From: Porphyromonadaceae bacterium UBA7332
GTDB lineage: Bacteria > Bacteroidota > Bacteroidia > Bacteroidales > UBA7332
Reading direction: 5' to 3'
DNA length: 15,794 bases
Assembly: GCA_002471225.1 (NCBI GenBank)
Contig: DKPO01000034.1
Location: forward strand, 1 to 15,794
Numbering within the stretch: the first letter of the stretch is position 1; the number at the start of each line of letters is the position of its first letter. A program made the position numbers and the translations under genes. Shown here piece after piece: positions 5,658-13,155 of the stretch. A model generated the notes under the pieces. The model saw only the letters and a program-made list of their open reading frames with translations. It had not been told where the DNA came from and ran no database searches.

Positions 5658-6926
5658 ATGGATAGAATAGAAATACAAAACGGAAGTTTGATCGTACCTG
5701 AATTCCCGACAATTCCATTTATCGAAGGTGATGGTATAGGTAAAGATATATGGCCAGTTGTAAAAAAGATTGTGGATGCAGCTATCACAAAATGTTATTA
5801 TGGTAAACGCGGAATAAACTGGCTTGAAGTTTATGCGGGTGAAAAAGCATATAATAAATTCGGCACCTGGTTGCCGGAAGATACAGTGAAGGCTTTTCAG
5901 GAGTACAATGTCGGAATAAAAGGTCCGCTAAATACACCGGATATGGGTGGGGTGAGATCGTTGAACGCCGCTTTGCGTCAGGATTTAGACCTGTACGTTT
6001 GTTTGCGTCCCGTTCGTTGGTTCAGAGGTGTCTCGTCTCCACTGAAACATCCGGATCGTGTTGATATGGTCGTGTTCCGTGAAAATACCGAGGATCTTTA
6101 TGCCGGTATTGAATGGATGTGCGGAACGATTGAAGCTAATAAAGTCTTGCATTTTCTGGAAGATAATATGCGCGTTAAAAAAATACGTTCGAACCGCTGC
6201 TCTTCATTCGGAATAAAACTGATATCGAAAGAAGGATCGGAACGATTAATGCGTGCCGCTTTGAAATATGCATTAGAGAAAGGATTGCCAACCGTAACGA
6301 TTATTCATAAAGGAGATGTAATGCGTTATACGGAAGGTGCATTTAAGAACTGGTGTTATGAAGTGGCTGAGAACGAATTCGCCGATAAAGTATTTACCTG
6401 GAAGCAGTATGAGCAGCTGCGTAAAGATACGGGAGATGCTTTTGCAAAAGCCGAATATGAGAATGCTGTGATGCATGGTAAACTGATCGTCAACGATGAG
6501 GTTACCGACGTATTTATGCAAGATGCCATTCTTTATCCCGAAAAATACTCTGTCGTGGCTACGCCTAATATCAGCGGGGATTATATATCTAATTTGCTTG
6601 CTGCAGAAGTCGGAGGGATAGGTATTGCGCCGGGAGCCAATATCAATTATCTGACCGGTAGAGCAATTTTTGAGGCAACTCATGGTACAGCAGTGTCTCT
6701 TGCCGGACAAAATAAAGCGAACCCATGTTCCATGTTGCTTTCTGCTGCTATGTTACTTGAATATATCAAGTGGAATGAAGCATCGGAGCTTATAACAAAA
6801 GCTGTTGAGCGAATTCTTGTGCAAGGTAAGGCAACAGAAGACCTGGCTAAATTTATGGAAAATGGTCAGAAAATGAGCACGGATGAATTCGGCTCAGAGA
6901 TCATAAAGCTTATAAACGGAATATAA
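5658..6926 (+). CDS. icd: isocitrate dehydrogenase (Icd type) with altered cofactor pocket
   Basis: Oxidatively decarboxylates isocitrate to 2-oxoglutarate. The open frame runs from an ATG at 5580, but conserved sequence begins MDRIEIQNGSLIVPE, so the start chosen is 5658 (422 residues; E. coli Icd has 416). Numbering from that start, the substrate residues equivalent to E. coli S113, N115, R119, R129, R153, Y160 and K230 are all present (S101, N103, R107, R117, R141, Y148, K218), as are metal ligands D283 and D307 (D284, D308). D311 is replaced by N312. The five NADP-selecting positions of the E. coli enzyme (K344, Y345, V351, Y391, R395) are S347, L348, A354, E394 and K398 here, so NADP preference cannot be assumed. 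A strong terminator follows and no other citrate-cycle gene is adjacent. Confidence 0.93.
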   Translation: MDRIEIQNGSLIVPEFPTIPFIEGDGIGKDIWPVVKKIVDAAITKCYYGKRGINWLEVYAGEKAYNKFGTWLPEDTVKAFQEYNVGIKGPLNTPDMGGVRSLNAALRQDLDLYVCLRPVRWFRGVSSPLKHPDRVDMVVFRENTEDLYAGIEWMCGTIEANKVLHFLEDNMRVKKIRSNRCSSFGIKLISKEGSERLMRAALKYALEKGLPTVTIIHKGDVMRYTEGAFKNWCYEVAENEFADKVFTWKQYEQLRKDTGDAFAKAEYENAVMHGKLIVNDEVTDVFMQDAILYPEKYSVVATPNISGDYISNLLAAEVGGIGIAPGANINYLTGRAIFEATHGTAVSLAGQNKANPCSMLLSAAMLLEYIKWNEASELITKAVERILVQGKATEDLAKFMENGQKMSTDEFGSEIIKLINGI

Positions 6927-7008
6927 GTCCGCATTAATATATAATATGTGGCCGATCTTGCATTAAGTAAAAAATATTTATGATAGATGCGGATTTAACT
7001 AAATATAT

Positions 7009-7043
7009 ATCTCGATAAACCCCGTTGTTTATCGAGATTTTTT
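7009..7043 (+). terminator. strong Rho-independent terminator after icd
   Basis: A perfect 12-bp stem (ATCTCGATAAAC at 7009-7020 with GTTTATCGAGAT at 7027-7038), a 6-base loop CCCGTT, then a run of six T ending at 7043. It lies about 80 bases past the icd stop codon and separates icd from the GH2 gene. Confidence 0.93.
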
Positions 7044-7140
7044 ATACAAAAACCTGTCGAATCGAAACTATTTTATTAATATATGCAGAGGATAAGGGTT
7101 ATTTTGTCAGAGAAGATGCTGGTTAGATGAACAATTTTAT

Positions 7141-7148
7141 TATATTTG
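7141..7148 (+). promoter_or_regulatory. candidate -7 promoter box of the GH2 gene
   Basis: TATATTTG exactly matches the Bacteroidetes TAnnTTTG box and lies 37 bases before the GH2 start codon, implying a leader of about 30 bases. A -33 element is weak. The box lies after the icd terminator, so the gene most likely has its own transcript. Confidence 0.6.
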
Positions 7149-7185
7149 TGGCAAAGATAATCCTTAAAATATTTTACGTAACCCA

Positions 7186-9684
7186 ATGAGAATTAGAAAA
7201 AGCTGGATCTCTTTAATGGGTTGTTTGGCAATGAGCACATCAATCTGGGCTCAACGCAGCGAACAACTTTTGGAAAAGAACTGGAAGTTCACGAGAGAAG
7301 ATAACCCTTCGTTTGTAAATCCTGACTGGAATGACTCTAAATGGCAAACAGTACGTGTTCCGCATGACTGGGCTATTTACGGACCGTTCAGCTCACAAAA
7401 TGACAAACAACACGTAGCTATTGTACAGGACGGACAAAAAGACGCTCTGGAGCATGCAGGTCGTACAGGAGGTCTTCCATTTGTTGGAGTAGGATGGTAC
7501 AGAACAGAATTTGAAGTTCCTGATTTCAAAAAAGGAAAAAAAGCAACTATCATTTTTGATGGAGCGATGAGTCGTGCTGAAGTTTATGTAAACGGACAAA
7601 AAGTAGGATTCTGGCCTTACGGATACAATACATTCCATTTTGATATTACTCCTTATGTAAAAGAAGGAGAGAAAAATACATTAGCCGTTCGTTTGGAAAA
7701 TGTATCTGAATCATCACGCTGGTATCCGGGAGCAGGTCTTTATCGTAATGTTCATGTACGTGTAACGGAAGATGCTTATATTCCGGTATGGGGAACATAT
7801 ATTACGACTCCGGTAATCAATGATCAGTTTGCGAAAGTAAACATTGAAACAAAAATCAATAAGCCTTCTATTAAGAACGCTGAAAACTATACATTAGAAA
7901 CAACGATTCTGAATCCACAAGGACAAGTTGTAGCAACAGCTAAAAAGCAACTTACTAAATACGATTCAGATAAATTTGCACAGGAAATCGTTGTAGAAAA
8001 TCCTCAATTGTGGGATGTTGACTCTCCGAATTTATATACGGCAGAGACCAAACTTTACGATGGTACAACTTTGAAAGATACGTATGAAACACGTTTCGGT
8101 ATCCGTACAATCGAAGTAATTCCAAACAAAGGATTCTATGTAAACGGAAAACGCACTGTATTCCAGGGAGTATGTAATCACCATGATTTAGGTCCTTTGG
8201 GAGCAGCTGTAAATGATGCGGCTATTCGTCGTCAGATCCGTATTATGAAAGATATGGGTGTGAATGCAATTCGTACTTCTCATAATATGCCGGCTCCGGA
8301 GCTTGTTAAAGCTTGTGACGAAATGGGTATGATGTTGATGGTTGAAAGTTTTGACGAATGGAAAGCACCAAAAGTTAAGAACGGATACAACTTATTCTTT
8401 GACGAATGGGCTGAGAAAGATCTTGTAAATCTGGTTCACCATTTCCGTAATAACCCAAGTGTTGTTATGTGGTGTATCGGTAACGAGGTTCCGGAACAAT
8501 GGCATCAAAGCGGAGCGAAAACAGCTCGTTTCCTACAGGATATCTGTCACAGAGAAGATCCTACACGTCCGGTAACGAACGGTATGGATGCTCCATCAGC
8601 AGTTATCAACAATAACTTTGCAGCAGTAATGGACGTAGCAGGTTTCAACTACCGTCCACACATGTATAAAGAAAATTACAGCAAACTGCCACAACAAATT
8701 ATTTTGGGTAGTGAGACTGCATCGACAGTAAGTTCACGCGGTGTTTACAAATTCCCGGTTGAACGTCTGTCTATGAAAACGTATGACGATCATCAGAGTT
8801 CTTCGTATGACGTAGAGCATTGCGGATGGTCTAACTTGCCGGAAGATGACTTCATCCAGCATGAAGATTTACCATATGGTATCGGAGAGTTTGTATGGAC
8901 AGGTTTTGACTACTTAGGAGAGCCGACACCGTATTACACAAACTGGCCAAGTCATAGCTCATTATTCGGTATTGTTGACCTTGCAGGTATTCCGAAAGAC
9001 CGTTTTTATCTTTACAGAAGCCACTGGAACAAGAAAGCGGAAACTTTACACGTACTTCCTCACTGGACATGGCCGGGCAGAGAAGGAGAAGTTACTCCGG
9101 TATTTGTTTACACAAACTATCCGACAGCTGAGTTATTTATTAACGGAAAAAGTCAGGGTAAACGTACAAAAGATCTGACTATCGGATTAGACAGCAGCTA
9201 TACAGAAGCAGCTCAAAAATCATTTGAACGTCAGAAACGTTACCGTTTGATGTGGATGGATACGAAATACGAGCCAGGTACTATTAAAGTAGTAGCTTAC
9301 GATGAGAACGGAAAAGCAGTTGCAGAGCAAGAGGTGCATACAGCAGGTAAACCTTATGCAATCGAATTGACGGCAGACCGTAACGAAATCCAGGCTGATG
9401 GCAGAGATATTTCATTCGTGAATGTGAAAGTTGTTGACAAAGACGGAAATTTATGTCCGGATGCAACAAATCAGATTCGTTTTAAAGTTCGCGGCGCAGG
9501 ATCTTACAGAGCATCGGCTAACGGTAATCCTGTGAGTCTTGAATTGTTCCACGAACCAAAAATGAAAGCATTCAGTGGTCAGTTAACAACACTTGTTCAA
9601 AGTGACGAAAAACCAGGTGTAATTGAGCTTGAAGCTACATCTCCAGGTTTGAAAACTGCAAAAATTAAGATTATATCAAAGTAA
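7186..9684 (+). CDS. secreted GH2 family glycosidase, beta-galactosidase-like
   Basis: Hydrolyses a beta-linked sugar from oligo- or polysaccharides, most likely beta-galactoside, probably in the periplasm. The 832-residue protein starts with a signal peptide (MRIRKSW, hydrophobic core, likely cleavage after SIWA at residue 22). The GH2 layout follows: sugar-binding jelly-roll domain (about 28-195, with GVGWYRTEF and PGAGLYRNV), Ig-like domain (about 200-308) and catalytic TIM barrel (about 310-615). The general acid/base is E434 in WCIGNEVPE and the nucleophile is E510 in LGSETAST. The C-terminal part resembles the DUF4982 domain (about 632-720) followed by a GH2 C5-type Ig domain (about 722-830), a known Bacteroidetes arrangement. 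There is no SusC/SusD pair, sulfatase or regulator beside it. Beta-glucuronidase or another GH2 activity cannot be excluded. Confidence 0.92.
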   Translation: MRIRKSWISLMGCLAMSTSIWAQRSEQLLEKNWKFTREDNPSFVNPDWNDSKWQTVRVPHDWAIYGPFSSQNDKQHVAIVQDGQKDALEHAGRTGGLPFVGVGWYRTEFEVPDFKKGKKATIIFDGAMSRAEVYVNGQKVGFWPYGYNTFHFDITPYVKEGEKNTLAVRLENVSESSRWYPGAGLYRNVHVRVTEDAYIPVWGTYITTPVINDQFAKVNIETKINKPSIKNAENYTLETTILNPQGQVVATAKKQLTKYDSDKFAQEIVVENPQLWDVDSPNLYTAETKLYDGTTLKDTYETRFGIRTIEVIPNKGFYVNGKRTVFQGVCNHHDLGPLGAAVNDAAIRRQIRIMKDMGVNAIRTSHNMPAPELVKACDEMGMMLMVESFDEWKAPKVKNGYNLFFDEWAEKDLVNLVHHFRNNPSVVMWCIGNEVPEQWHQSGAKTARFLQDICHREDPTRPVTNGMDAPSAVINNNFAAVMDVAGFNYRPHMYKENYSKLPQQIILGSETASTVSSRGVYKFPVERLSMKTYDDHQSSSYDVEHCGWSNLPEDDFIQHEDLPYGIGEFVWTGFDYLGEPTPYYTNWPSHSSLFGIVDLAGIPKDRFYLYRSHWNKKAETLHVLPHWTWPGREGEVTPVFVYTNYPTAELFINGKSQGKRTKDLTIGLDSSYTEAAQKSFERQKRYRLMWMDTKYEPGTIKVVAYDENGKAVAEQEVHTAGKPYAIELTADRNEIQADGRDISFVNVKVVDKDGNLCPDATNQIRFKVRGAGSYRASANGNPVSLELFHEPKMKAFSGQLTTLVQSDEKPGVIELEATSPGLKTAKIKIISK

Positions 9685-9707
9685 TCTTCTCAATAAAACA
9701 AATCCTG

Positions 9708-9743
9708 AGCGGGAGAGTCTTTCGAGATTCTCCCGCTTTTTTT
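9708..9743 (+). terminator. strong Rho-independent terminator after the GH2 gene
   Basis: A long hairpin: AGCGGGAGA (9708-9716) pairs with TCTCCCGCT (9729-9737), continued inward through a G-T wobble and TCT/AGA to a stable TTCG tetraloop (9721-9724). A run of seven T follows to 9743. It lies 23 bases after the stop codon. Confidence 0.95.
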
Positions 9744-9803
9744 ATGCATATTGATCAACTAAATCATCCTTTTAAACCTTATATAAATAGAAAAACCAAA
9801 ACA

Positions 9804-9827
9804 TCTGTTTGAGAGAGAACAAACAGA
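9804..9827 (+). promoter_or_regulatory. inverted repeat upstream of the antiporter gene
   Basis: TCTGTTTG (9804-9811) and CAAACAGA (9820-9827) form a perfect 8-bp inverted repeat with an 8-base spacer. The left arm differs from the TAnnTTTG promoter box at only one base, and the repeat ends 20 bases before the antiporter start codon. It could be a repressor or activator operator over the promoter, or a hairpin in the leader; the sequence alone does not decide. Confidence 0.4.
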
Positions 9828-9847
9828 AGTAATAAATCATGTGAAGG

Positions 9848-12124
9848 ATGAAACAGAATCAGAAAAATATCATCTGTTATATAGGGATGCTTATCATATT
9901 CTCTATACTTTTTTTTGTGCTTATAGATTTAGGTGATACCATACCTCACCAGAGTAAGCAGGTTGTAGATAAGTCTGTAAGCTATTTCGATCAGTTTCTG
10001 GGAACGCTACATCATGAAATGGCGGCCCCTCTGACGCTTTTACTCATACAGATCTTTGTAATCATACTGGCATCCCGTTTTTTCGGATTTATATTCGGGA
10101 AGATGGGTCAACCCCTCGTGATTGGTGAAATTATAGCCGGTATTGCCTTAGGTCCATCGTTATTAGGGAAATACTTTCCTGAAACATTCGATTTTCTGTT
10201 TGCCCCCCAATATCTGGGAGGTATTGATGCCTTGAGTAAGATAGGTCTGATTCTGTTTATGTTTATCATAGGGATGGAGCTTGATTTGGGAACTCTCAAA
10301 AAGAAAATAAATCAAACACTCTTTATTAGTCATGCCAGCATCATACTACCGTTCTTTTTAGGGATGTTACTGAGCTATTTTATATTTACAAAGTACACGG
10401 ATGGAAGCATTTCCTATATTGCTTTTTCCTTATTCATCGGCATATCAATGAGTATTACCGCATTTCCTGTGCTCGCACGTATCTTACAGGAGCGAAATTT
10501 ATTGAAAACGCATTTAGGAACAGTTACCATTGCTTCGGCAGCCAATGATGATATTACAGCCTGGTGTTTGCTGGCAGCCGTTATTGCGATAGCTAAGGCA
10601 GGTACATTTGTAAGTGCATTGTACACGATCGCAGCAGCTGTAGCGTATGTTCTGGTTATGCTTCTTCTGGTAAAACCATTTATGAAGCGTATCGGCGATA
10701 TTTATTCGCGGAAGGAAGTAATGAATAAACCCTTTATGGCGTTCATTTTTGCCGTACTGATTATTTCGGCAATCGTGACACAGATCATCGGGATACATGC
10801 TTTGTTCGGGGCATTTTTAGCAGGAGTCGTAATGTCTCCGAATCCTCGTTTCCGGAAGATTATTACAGAAAAGATAGAAGATGTGGCATTGGTATTACTG
10901 TTGCCATTGTTCTTTGTGTTTACCGGATTAAGAACAGAAATAGGGTTATTGAATACGTCTGAGCACTGGCTTATGTGCGGACTCTTTACTTTGGTGGCCG
11001 TTGTCGGAAAGTTTGGAGGCGGAGCGATTTCAGCAAAACTGGCAGGCGAAAGCTGGAAAGACAGTTTGTCAATAGGAACTTTGATGAATACGAGAGGACT
11101 CATGGAATTGGTCGTATTGAATATCGGTTATGATATGGGGATTTTACCGCCGACGATTTTTGTTATGCTCGTGATAATGGCTTTGGTAACGACCTTTATG
11201 ACCAGTCCTATATTAAGCATAATCGATAAAGTATTTACCGGAAAAGCCAATAATCCGCAAAGTGAGACTCCGGTTTGCGAGTCAAAATATAAGATTCTGA
11301 TTTGTTTCGGATTGCCCGAAACCGGTAAGCGCCTGTTTAATATTAGCGGTCAGCTTTTTGCGAATTACCCATGTGGTATAGATGTGACAGCTCTACACCT
11401 TACCCAGGGAACCGATACAAATCCGGCTCAATTGGAATCTTTTAAGCAAAGCAGCTTTAACCCGATATCCGAGAAAGCGAACCGAATGAATATTCCATTT
11501 CATTTACTGCATAAAGTAACGAATAATGTAACGGATAGCATTATTGAAGAATCAGCTGAAAATGGCTATGATCTTGTATTGGTCGGAGCAGGGGTTGATA
11601 TGAGCAGACATCCCGAAATGGTACAGCCACGGAAATATCAGAAAGTAGCATGGTTCAGAAAGTTATTGCACAAGAATCTTAATAAACTTACACCCCTGGA
11701 TCTGATGCAGGATAAGAGTGATAAGTTTGTTGAAGAGGTAGATAAAGACCTGGGGATTTATATTAATCGAGACTTAGGATTAATCGAACGCGTAATTGTC
11801 GTTATCACGGATCCTTCGGATTTATTTTTGATCAAATTTGCAGAGAAAATTATCTCGAATAGTCGTATTCTGATTCAGCTAATTCTGACCAGCGAGTTTC
11901 GCGGACATGAAGATCGCATACCGAAGCGTTTTGCGGAAACTCATAAACAGAGGGTCGCGCTAATCCGTACACACTATCTGAATGAGGCAACCTATACAGG
12001 AGTAGATTTGATGCTGGTATCTTATAAAGGTTGGGCAACTCTTAAAGAATCGCCCAACCATGAAATAGAAAAAATACCTTCTACATTAATTATACATCAT
12101 CCGTATAAAAAAGAAACTGATTAA
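9848..12124 (+). CDS. CPA2/CHX-type cation/proton antiporter with cytoplasmic tail
   Basis: Predicted inner-membrane monovalent cation (K+ or Na+) / proton exchanger for pH and ion balance. Of 758 residues, about 60-460 form the Na+/H+ exchanger core of some 12 membrane helices. Landmarks are GKMGQPLVIGEIIAGIALGP (84-103), the ion-binding Asn-Asp pair N233-D234 in ASAANDDITAW, the basic K388 of VVGKFGG, and LMNTRGLMELVVLNIG (412-427), a motif resembling plant CHX exchangers. An extra N-terminal hydrophobic helix (about 8-28) and a 30-residue loop precede the core. The tail (about 478-758) looks like two universal-stress-protein-like halves, YKILICFGLP...DLVLVGAG and ERVIVVITDP...STLIIHHP, as in CHX proteins, and is probably regulatory. 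The AAGG just before the ATG is an unusually good ribosome site for this group. The stop overlaps that of oxyR. Confidence 0.9.
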   Translation: MKQNQKNIICYIGMLIIFSILFFVLIDLGDTIPHQSKQVVDKSVSYFDQFLGTLHHEMAAPLTLLLIQIFVIILASRFFGFIFGKMGQPLVIGEIIAGIALGPSLLGKYFPETFDFLFAPQYLGGIDALSKIGLILFMFIIGMELDLGTLKKKINQTLFISHASIILPFFLGMLLSYFIFTKYTDGSISYIAFSLFIGISMSITAFPVLARILQERNLLKTHLGTVTIASAANDDITAWCLLAAVIAIAKAGTFVSALYTIAAAVAYVLVMLLLVKPFMKRIGDIYSRKEVMNKPFMAFIFAVLIISAIVTQIIGIHALFGAFLAGVVMSPNPRFRKIITEKIEDVALVLLLPLFFVFTGLRTEIGLLNTSEHWLMCGLFTLVAVVGKFGGGAISAKLAGESWKDSLSIGTLMNTRGLMELVVLNIGYDMGILPPTIFVMLVIMALVTTFMTSPILSIIDKVFTGKANNPQSETPVCESKYKILICFGLPETGKRLFNISGQLFANYPCGIDVTALHLTQGTDTNPAQLESFKQSSFNPISEKANRMNIPFHLLHKVTNNVTDSIIEESAENGYDLVLVGAGVDMSRHPEMVQPRKYQKVAWFRKLLHKNLNKLTPLDLMQDKSDKFVEEVDKDLGIYINRDLGLIERVIVVITDPSDLFLIKFAEKIISNSRILIQLILTSEFRGHEDRIPKRFAETHKQRVALIRTHYLNEATYTGVDLMLVSYKGWATLKESPNHEIEKIPSTLIIHHPYKKETD

Positions 12125-13029
12125 TACAGATCAATCAACGAATCCTGCATGTGTTCAATGATTTCTTTTTTCAAGACTTTGACCAATGTCTGTTTGGGGA
12201 AATAACGGTTCGTCGCAAGCGTAATACCCCGAACAGCATCTTTTTCTACAAGTGGTTTGATACAACGAGGATCAGGCTGAGAAAGATATGGAATTGCAAT
12301 CTGCGGAACAATAGTGATTCCGTTGGTTGCAAGAGTCATACGTAAAAGTGTTTCCAAGCCTCCACATTCAATGGTCAGATCCGACTTTTCCTGCTCAATG
12401 GTCGAACAGATATTGAGGATTTGCGTACGCAAGCAATGTCCTTCAGTCAGAAGGAGTAACTCACCCGGATCAAGCGATTGTAAAGCAATTGATTTTTCAT
12501 CAATCAAACGGTGTTTCGGAGCTACATAAGCATAGAACTTATCATCAAAAAGCAGCTCTTCATTGATCGTTGCCGGAACAAATCCTTCGGCAAGGATTCC
12601 CACATCTAAATTCTCTTTTAATAAAGCGTCAACGATTTCGGAAGTCTTATATTCAAAAATTGAAAGTTTGACTTCCGGATATTTTTTGCGGAAAGCAGGA
12701 ACGAATTTGTGAAGCAGATAAGGAGCAACGGTAGGGATAGCAGCAATACGAAGTTCTCCCGTAATTTTCCCCTGCATCTCCAGTACACTTTCTCTGACTT
12801 GCTTCATGGCCGTCAGTACAGCCTGACTTTTCATTAAAACTTTTTGACCGGCATCTGTTAATTCGACGGGCTTCTTGCTACGATCGACCAAAATAACACC
12901 TAACTCTTCTTCTAAGTTTTTTATTTGTACACTCAGTGAAGGCTGAGTGACAAAACATTTCTCAGCCGCAACCGAAAAACTACCGTACTGAGCTACGGCT
13001 ACTAAATATTCCAACTGAACTATTGTCAT
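12121..13029 (-). CDS. oxyR: hydrogen peroxide-sensing LysR-type regulator OxyR
   Basis: A transcriptional activator of peroxide defence. The 302-residue protein has a LysR winged helix-turn-helix (about 1-60: YLVAVAQYGSFSVAAEKCFVTQPSLSVQIKNLEEELG) and a two-lobed sensor domain (about 90-295). Its defining feature is the redox cysteine pair in TEGHCLRTQILNIC: C199 and C208, the same positions as in E. coli OxyR, which form a disulfide on oxidation. That makes OxyR much more likely than a generic LysR protein. Three other cysteines are present (C25, C222, C256). It is divergent from the rubrerythrin gene across 126 bp, as expected for an OxyR target and its regulator, and convergent with the antiporter gene, sharing the TTAA where both stops lie. 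Confidence 0.94.
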   Translation of the reverse strand: MTIVQLEYLVAVAQYGSFSVAAEKCFVTQPSLSVQIKNLEEELGVILVDRSKKPVELTDAGQKVLMKSQAVLTAMKQVRESVLEMQGKITGELRIAAIPTVAPYLLHKFVPAFRKKYPEVKLSIFEYKTSEIVDALLKENLDVGILAEGFVPATINEELLFDDKFYAYVAPKHRLIDEKSIALQSLDPGELLLLTEGHCLRTQILNICSTIEQEKSDLTIECGGLETLLRMTLATNGITIVPQIAIPYLSQPDPRCIKPLVEKDAVRGITLATNRYFPKQTLVKVLKKEIIEHMQDSLIDLY

Positions 13030-13092
13030 ATCTAAGTATTGTGTTAAAATTCAAGGTAAATTTTTATTTTTCCATCGAAAAACTTGATAAAG

Positions 13093-13100
13093 CAAATATA
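13093..13100 (-). promoter_or_regulatory. candidate -7 promoter box of oxyR
   Basis: The minus strand reads TATATTTG, a full TAnnTTTG match, 64 bases from the oxyR start codon, predicting a leader of about 57 bases. It lies in the shared oxyR-rubrerythrin control region and overlaps a CAA-N11-TTG dyad (13093-13109) that has the spacing of LysR T-N11-A sites. OxyR might bind there and control both genes; that is inference. Confidence 0.5.
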
Positions 13101-13155
13101 ATTTAATTGTTTTACCGTGCGTTTATTTATGCCATAAAAACTAAATAATCAATTT

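Noticed and set aside
5489..5788. 99-codon minus-strand frame opposite the icd start
   Set aside because: It overlaps the conserved icd N-terminus, has low-complexity hydrophobic content and no recognisable domain; best read as a shadow.
6928..6993. TCCGCAT / ATGCGGA inverted repeat after icd
   Set aside because: Seven-base arms 52 bases apart in A/T-rich DNA are weak; the real terminator lies just beyond at 7009-7043.
7186..7248. Lipoprotein signal on the GH2 enzyme because of the SLMGC sequence
   Set aside because: The hydrophobic stretch before the cysteine is too short and Met at -2 does not fit a lipobox; a standard signal peptide ending SIWA fits better.
10514..11103. Minus-strand frames opposite the antiporter
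   Set aside because: They lie antisense to well-conserved membrane helices and read as Ser/Cys/Asn-rich shadow translations.
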